Of a stretch of 64,000 nt of DNA, positions 50,884 through 61,670 are shown in pieces. The stretch is from Armigeres subalbatus. Lineage: Eukaryota; Arthropoda; Insecta; Diptera; Culicidae. The translations under genes and the position numbers were made by a program. The notes under the pieces are model-generated. The model was not told the origin of the DNA, made no database searches, and saw only the letters and a list, made by a program, of their open reading frames with translations. How positions within the stretch are numbered: position 1 is the stretch's first letter; each line of letters starts with the position of its first letter. The stretch is taken from positions 1 through 64,000 of the forward strand of contig NW_026943418.1 of the NCBI RefSeq assembly GCF_024139115.2, given 5' to 3'.

Positions 50884-51178
50884 GTTATTACGTAAGCACT
50901 TATGAGGAAGGGGCCATCTTCTTTTACGCTCCATATAAATTGAAAATGATTTGTATGAGAAAAATCTTACACGGCGGAAGGGGGATTGAAAACTCCAGAA
51001 AATTGTTTTAATTACACACGGTTTTAGAAAAATTATCTTCTTTTTACTTCCACTAATTTGTTTTTTCGTGTCTTTTAGTGGAAGTAAAAGGAAGATAAAT
51101 TTTCTAAAACCGTGTAACATTTTCCCCTAAGACGCTCGAAATAATTATTAATTGTTTAAGTAATTAGCGTACGGCCCC
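50884..51178 (-). mobile_element. PIF/Harbinger-like MITE, second copy, interrupted
   Basis: The left part reads GTTATTACGTAAGCACTTATG and continues with the inverse of the body of the element at 39557-39718 (for example ATGATTTGTATGAGAAAAATC); the right end is GCGTACGGCCCC. A separate hairpin sequence at 51013-51117 splits it, which explains its greater length. Confidence 0.65.
51013..51117. repeat. Nested hairpin element inside the MITE
   Basis: The left arm (about 51013-51055, starting TTACACACGGTTTTAG) and right arm (51075-51117, ending CTAAAACCGTGTAA) are reverse complements with a few differences and a loop of about 20 bp. It sits inside the MITE copy at 50884-51178 and has no counterpart in the copy at 39557-39718. 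Confidence 0.75.
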
Positions 51179-52260
51179 TGAAATTTCTTTTTGTGTACCG
51201 ATTGATGATGAGTTAAGGTTCTCCACTACTTTAAGGCTCTATAAACCGTAATCAATCTGATAATGACGATGATTTTATTCGAATCTGCACTAATACTAAT
51301 AAAGTTTTGAACTAAATTCAATATTTGGGGCTATTTACGGACTTACCCTCCATCATAATATATTCATAGAATTTCCATGTTAATTTTTCACTTACCAAAA
51401 CTAGCAATTACTGAGGAATTGCTGGAAAAACACTGAAAAAATTTTAACACCCCATTTCTACCCACCCCAGTTGTAAACAAAATAAATTTATCGCTCCTGC
51501 ACTTTTCTGTACCAATGGCATCACTTTTACAAACAAGTGATACAGTCATTAATTTTCCAAACATTTTGATGGAGTCTTGAGCCTTAATGCACAGACTGTG
51601 TCTGTGCTTAATGAGTTGAACTATTTTACTTTTTACAGCTTTTTACCCTTTAAAGAGTAACTCGGTGGTACCGTGTATAGAACTCACTGTTCATATTTCG
51701 TATTTTCCCTCCCACAGTTGATTGAAATGTGCAGCGCCAAAGTGTAGGCATCACTTCAACACCTCCCTCGTTGATCAAGCGCAGAAACACATCAAACGAT
51801 AGCAACACAAATTATATTACAAATAGTGCTGATGAAGCCGGAAGAGTAGATTTACTACTAAAATTTAAATTTGTTTCACATAAAGTTTTTTTTAGTCTTC
51901 ATTAACGAGACTTTCAGCCCGAGGCTGGATCGTCTAGATAACACACAAAGTTTAATTTCCTTAAGTAATTTATTATTTATCTAAATCACCGATTACCGGT
52001 TTCTGAAAAATTAAATTTTGGACCGAAAATTTCAAAGAGTAATGGATACACCGAATTATGTACATTGTTTAACTGGAAATTCGGTAAACAAAATGATAGC
52101 ACACGAAACTAATAGAATGAAGCACAATAAGTCGAACTTTTCTGATTACGGATCGACTGCACGTACACAGCAAAAAATAATGTAATGTGCATCGACGTAA
52201 TCATAACGATTTACTAAAATACACGATGTAACCGAAAATTTGTTATGCAAGATAACGTTG
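51179..52260. other. AT-rich sequence, no gene recognised
   Basis: No credible open frame. A short stretch near 51897-51950 (GAGACTTTCAGCCCGAGGC) looks like a fragment of a dispersed repeat, but I could not match it elsewhere in the window. Confidence 0.5.
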
Positions 52261-52380
52261 ATTCAACACTGCCCAGACTGAAAGCTGCAAGTTTCTGGCG
52301 GTGGTACGCCATGTTTGTTTTCAGCTCTTGAGCGAAAGTTCTTTTCGTTTTTTTCGCTGGCATTTTAATAAATAATAATT

Positions 52381-52467
52381 GTAAGTACCTACATATTTAT
52401 TGTTGTGAAAACAAATAAAATATTATACGTAAACTAATTCTACAATCCGTAAACTATCTTCTTCTAG
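52381..52467 (+). other. Candidate spliceosomal intron, 87 bp
   Basis: It starts GTAAGTACC (a perfect metazoan 5' splice site), contains CTAAT as a possible branch point at about 52434, and ends CTATCTTCTTCTAG, a pyrimidine-rich 3' splice site. The length fits the short-intron class of dipterans. Upstream (about 52270-52380) there is no long open frame, so the first exon would be 5' untranslated. Confidence 0.55.
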
Positions 52468-52468
52468 A

Positions 52469-52795
52469 GTTCGTCCTCAAACTGTTCGGATTGGATCGAG
52501 TGGAGCCACTTCCTCCAGGACTACCTGCGGCAGGAGCCGACGACGTAGCCTCTCGCTTGAATCCAATGTGCCTCCTCGAGAATGTGCTGAGCTAATCATA
52601 ATTGCACGACCTTACAATGCATCTGGGTCGTCCGATTACAATCTTCATGTGGACAAACTGAAAAGCCTAGAAGCAGGCTCAAGCTGGCCGGAAATAGCCG
52701 AAAAGATGCATTACCAAATTGGAGCCGGTTCTTTGTTAAGAACGACTCGTGTTGGCCTGGAGAAGATCCTGATGATTTCCCGGACCGGTCGATAG
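52469..52795 (+). CDS. Unidentified short open region after the candidate intron
   Basis: From the presumed 3' splice site one frame is open for 108 codons to TAG at 52793-52795 (it includes VRPQTVRIGSSGATSS and WPEIAEKMHYQ). It has no early ATG, only a methionine late in the frame. A second plus frame, 52591-52827, is also open and ends WPGEDPDDFPDRSIGRYRER then GKM and stop, which looks at least as protein-like. I recognise neither. The base composition is less AT-rich than the surroundings. It may be an exon of an unknown gene with a frameshift, or a decayed copy. The function is unknown. Confidence 0.25.
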   Translation, partial: VRPQTVRIGSSGATSSRTTCGRSRRRSLSLESNVPPRECAELIIIARPYNASGSSDYNLHVDKLKSLEAGSSWPEIAEKMHYQIGAGSLLRTTRVGLEKILMISRTGR

Positions 52796-53092
52796 GCCGT
52801 TACCGCGAGCGCCAAGGAAAAATGTAATGTAAAATAATCGGTGTGGTTTTAAACGGTTTTATTGCTCTATTCGAACTAGTCGGAAATTAGGGTTTCTAAA
52901 AATGAGTTTTTGGAATGTTTAATTTGTGCTGCATTTATATCTTTTGGACGCTACGTGACAGGAATCTATAATATTGGCTGTGCTGTATACAATAATATCG
53001 GTGGATTTCGTATTATGTATAACAAGGATTATTACCGAAGAATTACATAAAATCGCACAAAATATATGGCTTTTAAAATATATAGGACATAT

Positions 53093-56000
53093 CAGGATTC
53101 CAATTGGAAATCGATTCGGGATTCTTTTGGGAATCGCTTACCAGATTCAAGACAAGAATTTTTCCTGGATTCTGCCGGGAATCGCTTTGGACAAATTTCA
53201 ACAAAACTCTTTTGCAGGAATCACGAAGCAGTAATCCTTTCCAAGGATTTCGATGTAAAATCATTTCGTGATTCCGACGGGAGGAGAAAGTTCACTGAGA
53301 AACCTTTCAGGACTTCGAGCAGGAATTTGTGACGCAACCCCCTTTCCCGAAATTTCAGCAGGAATCCTTTCGAGATTTTTGCGTAAATCGTTTCAAAACT
53401 CCGAAAGGAATCTTTCCCGGATACCGACGGAAATTCTTTCAGGATTCCGACAAGAACTCTATCATAATTCCAACGGAAATCGATTCGGATTCTGACGAGA
53501 ATCCATTCGTGATTCTGACGGGATTTCTTTCCGGATTCCGACGAGAATTTGTTCGGTACTCTGACGGGAATCCTTTCCGGACTCCAACAAAAATCATTTC
53601 ATGATTCCAACGGGAATTCTTTTGAGATACCGACGGAAGATCCTTTGGGGCGTCGACAGAAATCCTTTCGGGACTCTGACGGGATCCTCTCAAGATTCCG
53701 ACGTAAATCATTTCGGGACTCCGACTTCGACTTCGACTTCGGGACTTCGAAGGGAAACTTATCGGGATTCAGACGAGAAACAATTCAGGAGTTCAATGAC
53801 AGGGATTCTTTTCAGGGAGTTCGTTCAGGAGTCTTTTCGGGATTCCGACGGGAATTCTTTGGGGACTCTAACGGGAATACTTTCGGGATTCCGACGGCAA
53901 AACTTTCGGGATTCCAGCGGGAATACTTTCGGGATTCTGGTGGGAATCCTTTTGGAATTCCAACGGGAATCCCTTCGGGATTTCGACTAGAATTTTTTCG
54001 GGATTTCGCCGGGATTCATACGGGAATGCTTCTGGAATTCAGACGAGAATCTGTTCGGGATTCCAACGGGAATCCTTCGGGCTTCCGATGGGAATCCTTT
54101 CTGGATTCCGACGGGAATTCTTTCGGGATTCCGACGGGAATCCTTTCGGGATTCCGACGGGAATCCTTTCGAGATTCAAACAGGAATCCTTTCGAGATTC
54201 CGACAGGAATCCTTTTGCAAGAAATTCGACAGGGAATGCTTCTTTCAGGATTCATACGCGAGAATCCTTTCGGAATTCCGACAGGAATCCTTTCGTGACA
54301 TCAAATCGTGTCGTCAGGGACTCCGAAGAGAATCCTCTCCAGGATTCCGGCGAAAATCTTAGAATAAAGCATGATTCCTAAAGAGACAACAGGAAAACTT
54401 TCCAGGATTCAAATGAGAATCCTTTCATGAAGGATTCCGACAGGGGATTCTTTCAAAATTCCGACGTGAATCCTTTCGTGATTTCGACAGGGAATCCTTT
54501 GGGGACTCCGACGGGAATCCTTTCAGGGGAAGTTCCGACGGAAGTCCTTTCAGGATTCCGACAGGGAATCCTTTCCGGGATTCCGACGGGGAGTCCTTTC
54601 AGAGTTCCGACGGGAGTCCTTTCAGGGATTCGACGGGAGGTCCTTTCAGGATTCCGACGGGAGTCCTTTCGGGATTCCGACGGGAATCCTTTCGGGATTC
54701 CGACTGGAATCGCTTTCGATTCCGACGGGAATCCTTTCGGGATTCCGACGGGGAATCCTTTCAGGATTCCGACGGGAATCCCTTTGAAGTTCCGACAACG
54801 GGAATCCTTTCAGGATTTCCGACGGAATCCTTTCGACAGACGGGAATCCTTTCGAGGATTCCGACAGAATCACTGGGACGGAATCCTTTCGGGATTCCGA
54901 CGGGAATCGCTTTCGAGTTCCGACGAGGAATCCTTTCGGGATTCCGACAGGAATCGCTTTCGAGATTCCGACGGGAATCTTTCGGGATTCCGACAGGAAT
55001 CCTTTCCAGGATTCGACAGGAATCCTTTCCGGGGATTCAGCGATCGGAATCCTTTCGGGATTCCGACATCAATCCTTTCGGGATTCCGACATGAATCCTT
55101 TCGGGATTCCGACATGAATCCTTTCGAGTTCCGACGGGTCTCGAGTTCCGACGGAATCCTTTCAGGATTCCGACAGGGAATCCTTTCGGGTTCCGACGGA
55201 ATTCCGGACAGAATCCCTTTCAGGATTCGACAGGAGATCCTTTCGGTTCCGACGGGAATCCTTTCCGGGTTCCGACGGAATCCTTTCGGGATTCCGACAG
55301 GAATCCTTTCGGAGATGCCAGGTGCCGACAGGAATCCTTTCGGGATTCCGACGGGAATCCTTTCTGGGACGGGAATCCTTCCGACGGGAATCCTTTCGGG
55401 ATTCCGACGGGAAATCTTTTCCGAAGGAATCCTTTCGGGATTCCGACGGGAATTCGTTTCAGGATTCCGACAGGAGATCCTTTCCGGGATTCCGACGGGA
55501 ATCACTTTCGGGATTCCGACGGGAATCCTTTCAGGATTCGACGGGAATCCTTTCAGGTTGGCAAGTGCTCGGTTCCGGCACGGGACATCCTTTCGGGATT
55601 CCGAGAGGAGATCCTTTCGGGATTCCGAGAAGAGATCCTTTCGGGATTCCGACGAGGAATCGCTTTCAGGATTCCGACGGGAATCCTTTCAGGATTCCGA
55701 CAGGAATCACCTTTTGCGAGTTCCGACAGGAATCCTTTCAGGATTCCGACGGGAATCCTTTCGGGATTCCGACGGGAATCCTTTCGAGGATTCGACAGAG
55801 ATCCTTTCGGGATTCCGAGCAGGCGAATCCTTTCTGGGATTTCCGACGGGGAATCCTTTCAGGATTCCGACGGAATCCTTTCAGGATTCCGACGGGAATC
55901 ACCTTTCGGGATTCCGACGGTAATCCTTTCAGGACTCCGACGGGAATCGCTTTCGGGATTCCGACAGGGAATCGCTTTCGGGATTCCGACGGGAATCCTT

Positions 56001-56598
56001 TCCGGGATTCGACAGAGATCCTTTCAGTTCCGACAGGAATCCTTTCCGGGATTCCGACAGGGAATCCTTTCAGGATTCCGACGCAGGAATCCTTTCGGGA
56101 TTCCGACGGGAATCCTTTCTGCCAGGATTCCGACGGGAATCCTTTTCAAGGATTCCGACGGGAATCCTTTTCCGGGATTCCGACGGAATCCTTTCGGGAT
56201 TCGACGGGAATCCTTTCAGGATTCCGACGGGAATCCTTTCGAGATTCGACAGACAGGAATCCTTTCGGGATTCCGACGGAATCCTTTCCAGGATTCCGAC
56301 AGGAATCGCTTTCAGGATTCGACGGGAATCGACTTTCGGGATTCCGACGGGAATCTATTTCAGGGATTCGACAGAAGGAATCCTTTCAGGTTCCGACGGC
56401 GAATCGCTTTTGGGATTCCGACGGGAATCCTTTCAGGATTCGACGGCCATCTATGAAGTACGCTTTCGGGATTCCGACAGGGAATCCTTTCCGGGATTCC
56501 GACGGGAGTCCTTTCGAGATTCGACAGGGCCAAATCCTTTCGGGATTCCGACAGAAGAATCCAGCGCGGGATTCCGACGGGAATCGCTTTCAAATGAA
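53093..56598. repeat. Second satellite, 23-bp unit, block 1
   Basis: The unit consists of GGATTCC, spacer GACG, GGAATCC, spacer TTTCG: two 7-mers that are each other's reverse complement, alternating along the array with 4- and 5-bp spacers. The consensus contains no stop codon in any of the six frames, so long open frames appear on both strands (for instance 54427-55923 plus and 54870-55505 minus); three units make exactly one 23-residue peptide period. These frames are artefacts and not genes. The left part (53093-54420) is diverged mainly by substitutions, while 54427-56598 carries many one- and two-base indels. Confidence 0.93.
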
Positions 56599-57003
56599 GT
56601 TCCGTCTCCAGGAACTGTCCACATTACGGCAGTCATGACGGGAATGTTGCTTTGTTTTAAATCTAAATTTCCAAATGGTTTTAATAGATCTGTTACCAAA
56701 TTACGATGACTAGTCGATAAAATGATTGTATTGTTTTTGATTGTGAGTTAGAAATAACATTATTGAAGGAGAAACAGCTTGTTTACAATAGTTTAGATGC
56801 GCTCTCATGAAATAAAATTACGTGAAAATTTGGCAGAATTCCTTTTGACTGTTTTATATTTTTCTATGAAAGCGGAGAGGAGAATAAAATATATAAAAAA
56901 TTCGACGGGAATCCTCTCAATGAAAATGAAAATCTCAGTACTGGCTCGCAGTCTTAGGGCAGATGAAACCTATTGAGTAGGGATATACCAATGTGTGAGA
57001 ATC
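56599..57003. other. Non-satellite spacer between the two 23-bp blocks
   Basis: About 400 bp of AT-rich, non-repetitive sequence separates the blocks. It contains one isolated unit-like stretch, TTCGACGGGAATCCTCTC, near 56900. No gene is visible. Confidence 0.7.
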
Positions 57004-57895
57004 AGCACGGGATTCCGACGGGATTCACATAAGTGGCAGGATTCAGAAAGGAATGTTTTATTTGGACTGTTGGACTCTACAGTATCCTTTCAGGTTCCGA
57101 CGGGAATCCACCGGGATTCCGACGGGAATCCTTTCAGGATTCCGACGGGAATCCTTTCAGGATTCCAACGGGAATCCTTTCTGGATTCCAACGGGAATCC
57201 TTTCAGCTCCACCGGATTCCGACAGGAATCCTTTCGACGGATTCGACGACGAATCCTTTCGGGATTCCGACAGGAATCTTTTCAGGATTCGGACGGAATC
57301 TTTTCGATTCCGACGGGAATCCTTTCGGGATTCCGACGGAATCCTTTCGAGTTCCGACGGGAATCCTTTCGGGATTCCGACGGGATTCCTCTTGAATTCA
57401 GAATTCGAATCCTTTCGGTATTTCGACCGAACTTTCGGGATTCCGACCGGAATCCTTTCGGGATTCCGACGGGAATCCTTTCGGGATTCCGACGGGATTC
57501 CTTTCTGAATTCAGACTGGAATCCTTTCGGTATTCCGACCGGAATCCTTTCGGGATTCCGACCGGAATCCTTTCGGGATTCCGACGGGAATCCTTTCGGG
57601 ATTCCGACGGGAATCCTTTCGGGATTCGGACGGGAATCCTTTCGGGATTCGGACGGGAATCCTTTCGGGATTCCGACGAGAATCCTTTCGGGATTCCGAC
57701 GAGAATCCTTTCGGGATTCCAACGAGAATCCTCTCGGGATTCAGACGGGAATCCTTTCGGGATTCCAACGGGAATATTTTTGGGAAAAAGGACAAGAACC
57801 CTTTCGGGATTCCGACGGGAAACCTTCCTGGATTACGATGGGATTCTTTTTCGAAAATTGGATGCGTTTCTAACGATAATCCTTCCGGGATTTTA
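57004..57895. repeat. Second satellite, 23-bp unit, block 2
   Basis: The unit is the same as in block 1, with regular spacing, best preserved between 57440 and 57740. Differences here are mostly substitutions (for example GACCGGAAT and GACGAGAAT variants). The block decays to the right and ends near 57895. Confidence 0.9.
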
Positions 57896-58084
57896 AGGCT
57901 ACCTTACACCTCGGGAAAATTTTCCACCGGATTTTGGTCCCCGTGTTATTTAAATGGGGCCGGGATTTTGATTTCCCGTGCCCAAATCCCGAAAACATCG
58001 CATATGCAAAAATATTATGTGTGCAGCTCAAAACCGAATTTTTGAACTCACTGAAGTATCGGAGCACTAAATAAAAGCCAACCT

Positions 58085-58208
58085 GTCGGTAGTACAGTAA
58101 TCCACAGAAGACCATTTATTCTCTCGCCTATCTAAGTAGGCTATCTAAATTCAAATTCAAATTCATCTGAAGTAACCCTGTAACGCATACCTGTTCTAGG
58201 ATACTACA
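58085..58208 (-). repeat. Candidate 3' LTR, 124 bp
   Basis: On the minus strand it begins TGTAGTATCC directly after the polypurine tract and ends ACTACCGACA, giving the TG...CA ends expected for an LTR, and it contains AATAAA as a possible polyadenylation signal. The left boundary is inferred from the CA dinucleotide because no second LTR is available for comparison. Confidence 0.5.
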
Positions 58209-58223
58209 ACTCCTCCTTTTCTT
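58209..58223 (-). promoter_or_regulatory. Polypurine tract
   Basis: The minus strand reads AAGAAAAGGAGGAGT immediately before the presumed LTR start. This is the usual primer site for plus-strand DNA synthesis in LTR retrotransposons. Confidence 0.7.
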
Positions 58224-58326
58224 AAATGTCCTGAACTGCATCTAAACGGAAGTCATTTAAATATCCCGGTTGTCGAATACTTCGTTGAGGCCTTCGCTGC
58301 GGCGGAACCGCCAAGTCCGCTGTGGG

Positions 58327-59398
58327 TTACGACCCCAATGGTTGGTTATTACTTGAAAGTAACTGTGGAGATGATGACTGAGATTCGTTGATTTCTGAAG
58401 TCCTTGTATGTGGTAACGATATATTTTGATCGGCAAGATTTGCTTCAGTTGCCATGTGTTTCAAGTGAGCTACGTTTCGATGAAATGTCCTTCCGGTGTC
58501 CTTACATCTTAAAGTTGCGTCAGGTCCGTTTCTGCTGGATGACCTCCAGTTCTTCAGGGCTGAAATTGCTGGAAAGCTTGGTTTCTTTGTTAATGTGTTT
58601 AGCAACCACAGTATCTCCCACTTTTATCAAGCTCGGCCTAGCTTTTGACGACGGTTGTCGCTATATTCGGCTCCTCTCACTTTTTCTCACGATCTCTATC
58701 CATTACTTCCTCGGTTAAGATATTTCCTGCCAGAAGGCATTGTGGGCAGCTTGTCACGGAGTACTTCCCGAACATCAACGCTGAAGGAGCAACGCCAGTA
58801 GTTGAATGAGGGTCGAATTGTACATCAAAAGATACATCCTCAAATCCCACTTCCAGTCGGAATTAGGTGTTTCCTGACTAATCTGTAAGCGTTTCTTCAG
58901 AGCCCTATTGGCCCTTTCTACTTCTCCGTTTGCTTGTGGCCAATATGGAGAGGTTTTAATCAACTCTATGCCGAATTCAGTACCAAATTTACTCAATAGC
59001 TTCGCTTATAAACTGCGGCCCATTATCAGTCTTCATTGATTCCGGAATACCATATCGACAAAAAGTTTCATGAAGCGCCTGAATTGTCAATTTAGCCGTA
59101 ATTTCACGCATAACAACTACACTCTACAAATCGACTGAAATAATCAACGAGTACTAACAGGTTGTGCCTCGATGGTAATGGGCCCATAAAATCAGCAGCA
59201 ATGTGGGTCCATGGTTTCTCAGGCATTCTTGTTCGCACAAGAGAGTTCAGGAGGTGATAGAGCAGAGACCAGGGTGCACTCCTACAACTTTTTACATATT
59301 TGTCGGCTTGCTTTGTCCATATTTGGCCACCATACCTTCTGTCTTAATCTTCTTTTCATCGCCACAATTCCTGGGTGGCCCTCATGAGCCAATTGTAA
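58327..59398 (-). pseudogene. Integrase region of the Ty3/gypsy element, frameshifted
   Basis: The zinc-binding start is seen as HEGHPGIVAMKRRLRQ and WWPNMD near 59310-59395. The catalytic core follows in pieces: AADFMGPLPS near 59185, KTDNGPQFISEA near 59015 and SPYWPQANGEVERANR near 58930, which together hold the D, D and E of the DDE triad. A C-terminal tail (58327-58605, including DATLRCKDTGRTFHRN) ends the pol polyprotein. At least three frame changes occur (near 59282, 59110 and 58990). The intact protein would insert the element's cDNA into the host chromosome. Confidence 0.8.
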
Positions 59399-60220
59399 AA
59401 TATGATGCTGCAATATCTCTGGGATGACAATTCTTTCTCCACGGAGTAAAACATCCTCCAGCACACAAAGTTCAGAGGCATAAGGATTGAAAACTAATGC
59501 TTGTTTCGACCAATCTTTTCCTTCGAGTGCCCTAATTACACCGCTGATAGGATCATGATCCCTAGACTTTTTTCGAATATCTGTTGTGTGTTGTGTGGCA
59601 ATTGGTGTGGAAGTGTTCGCTATAAAATGCATATAATTGTCATTTTCGATGTCGAAAGGTTGCGGTTCGGACAGTGAGAGCCGCGAGAGAGCATCAGCTA
59701 AATTAGTGACCCCTGGCTCGTGGACAGTATCGTAGCTATAGGATTGTAACCGTAACACCCATCTTTCCAAACGAGCACAGGGCTTGGATCGTGGACTGAA
59801 CAAAAACAGAAGTGACTTGCAGTCAGTTATTAATTTGAACCGGGTTCCTTGGAGGTACAAACTGAAATGGTCAACTGCCCAAGCTATGCCTAAAGCCTCT
59901 TTTCCGTTTGGAAGTATTTGCGTTCCAAATCAGTCAATGACTTACTGACGTATGCAATCACTCTGCGTTCTCCATGTTTGTTCTCCTGTAGCAGCACAGC
60001 CCCAAGACCAGAAGGACTGGCATCAGTTATCAAAATAGTTTGATCTCTGACTTCGAAAAAACCCAGATGACTAATTTTGCAGAGCGTTCGTTTTATCTCC
60101 TCAAAAGCATTTTTCTGCTTGGACGTCCACTCGAATTTAATGCCTGTTCTCAACAGAACTCGAAGTGGATCTGTTTGGGACGCCAAGTGGGAATGAATCT
60201 TCCCACATAAGTAACCAGGC
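59399..60220 (-). pseudogene. RNase H region of the Ty3/gypsy element, frameshifted
   Basis: The segment FEWTSKQKNAFEEIK followed by ILITDASPSGLGAVLLQ (about 60020-60130) is the RT-RNase H connection and the first RNase H aspartate. ITDCKSLLFLFSPRSKPCAR and NLADALSRLSL (about 59680-59830) provide the later motifs. Frame changes lie near 60185 and 59895. RNase H degrades the RNA template during cDNA synthesis. Confidence 0.8.
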
Positions 60221-60565
60221 CGAGAAAACTTCTTAGCTCCGCTGCATTAGCTGGTTCACGACACTGTTGAAGAGCCAGAATTCTGCTTTTTATTGGTCTG
60301 ATTCCTTCAGCTGAAAGTTCATGGCCCAAAAATTCTAACTTGTCCATGTTGAATAAGCATTTTGCCATATTCAATAGAACCCCATATTGCTCTAAACGCT
60401 CCATCAAAGCTTTGAGTCGTCGATCATGTTCTTTCTTGAGAACGACCAAATATCAAAATGTCATCCAAATATACCACTACTCCTTCTAAACCTGCCAGAA
60501 TAGTTTCCATTACTTTCTGAAAAAGTTCTGGAGCACAGCAAATTCCAAACATTAGTCGTTTGTAT
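60221..60565 (-). pseudogene. Reverse transcriptase, C-terminal half (downstream of the intron-like segment)
   Basis: It starts YKRLMFGICCAPELFQKV, contains the catalytic YLDD at 60460-60471, then after a frameshift near 60435 continues LLNMAKCLFNMDKLEFLGHE and LRSFLGLVTYVGRFIP. These are standard RT palm and thumb motifs. Its first codon is split by the upstream 84-bp segment. Confidence 0.82.
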
Positions 60566-60649
60566 CTGAGGATGTTATAAAAAGATATATTTATTTCATT
60601 TATTAGATATTTTTATAGATTATGTTTAGCACAGTTTAGCACAATTTAC
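60566..60649 (-). other. Intron-like 84-bp segment inside the RT domain
   Basis: On the minus strand the boundary reads CAG/GTAAAT on the left and CTCAG/ATACAA on the right, with CTAAT as a possible branch point at about 60605. Left in place, the segment stops translation at TAA (60646-60648) directly after GLFR. Removed from GT to AG, the codon AG+A restores arginine and RT continues as YKRLMFG. Both ends share TCAG, as if a short insertion had duplicated a 4-bp target. The segment contains a tandem GTGCTAAACT/GTGCTAAACA. Splicing is an inference. Confidence 0.6.
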
Positions 60650-61670
60650 CTGAACAGGCCATATTTCGTTATAAAGGTAGTGATTTCGCGGTATTTTTCG
60701 GACAACTCTTGTTGGTGGTAAGCTTCTTCAACATCCAATTTGGAAAATTTACCCGCCCCACCAAGGCTTCCCAGCAACTCCTCAATAAGTGGCAATGGAT
60801 GAGATTCTCGTAGAACAGCCTGACTGGCTCGCCTCACGTCGACACAAATTCTTACTTCTCCAGATCCTTTCAAGATAGGTACCATTGGTGATACCCAAGC
60901 AGAAGGGCCGTCCACCTTTTCAATGATGTCGTTATCCAGCAATGCCTTTAATTTATCATGAATTCTACCCTCTAGAGCAATTGGTGCACGCCTGTAACCT
61001 TGCTGTATTGGTTGGATCGCACCATTGATGGGGATTTCAAAAATAACCCCTTTAATTTTCGGAAAACTGGTAGGGCTAAGCACGGTTGATGCAATATCAA
61101 AACCAACTTTCAGTTCCTTGGCGGTCTTATCGCCAAGCAGATTACGTTGACCTTGATCCACAATATAGAACGTTGCTTTAACTTCTTTAGATCCTGCCTT
61201 AATCGTTGTACGGAACATTCCTGCCATTTTCATTGGCTTATTAGTAGCATAAGCCGTCAAATTACGGTCGACCTCTTCAGCATACGCAGTAAACTTCATA
61301 CCCTCATTGTTCACCTTCCGCCATGTTTCTGCAGTAATAACGTTAGCGTCAGCACCGGAATCTATAATCATCGGAATCTTAACGCCTCCCACGATGAACT
61401 CGAATGTGTTCTTTCCCATGGCGTAGAAAATCTCATCATTCCATTTATCGCTCCGGTCGTCTTCCACTAAGCGTACACGTTTCGGTTTAAACCCATCGTA
61501 GCTGGAGCTAGCTCGTTTCATACAACGGTTGGCATAATGACCTTTCTCACCGCATTCCATACACTTTTGAGTTTCGTGCACGACAAACTGAATCTCCTTT
61601 GAAATGCCCTCTTTGGCCCACATGCGAAACAGGCCTTGGCCGCTGTACGGTTATCTTTGTAAAGATTTCG
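60650..61670 (-). pseudogene. Nucleocapsid zinc knuckle, protease and RT N-terminal half
   Basis: A CCHC knuckle CMECGEKGHYANRC lies at 61522-61563. An upstream half-knuckle, CFACG, is in another frame near 61630. The aspartic protease active site is IIDSGADANVI near 61335-61365. The RT start follows with EKVDGPSAWVSPMVPI, RICVDVRRASQ and FSKLDVEEAYHQ, which supplies the first catalytic aspartate of RT. The frame from 61623 is open for 325 codons, the longest preserved part of the element, ending at the intron-like segment. Gag-pol products of this kind package and reverse-transcribe the element RNA in the cytoplasm. Confidence 0.85.

Noticed and set aside
53549..57873. Long frames on both strands rich in GIPTGILSGFRRESFRDS or SRRNPERIPVGIPK
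   Set aside because: They are translations of the 23-bp satellite, which is open in six frames; the 23-residue period equals three DNA units.
53093..57895. Rel/NF-kB or heat-shock-factor sites in the 23-bp unit
   Set aside because: GGGATTCC is too short for the 10-bp Rel consensus, and GAA and TTC are spaced by 4 instead of the 2 bases needed for a heat-shock element.
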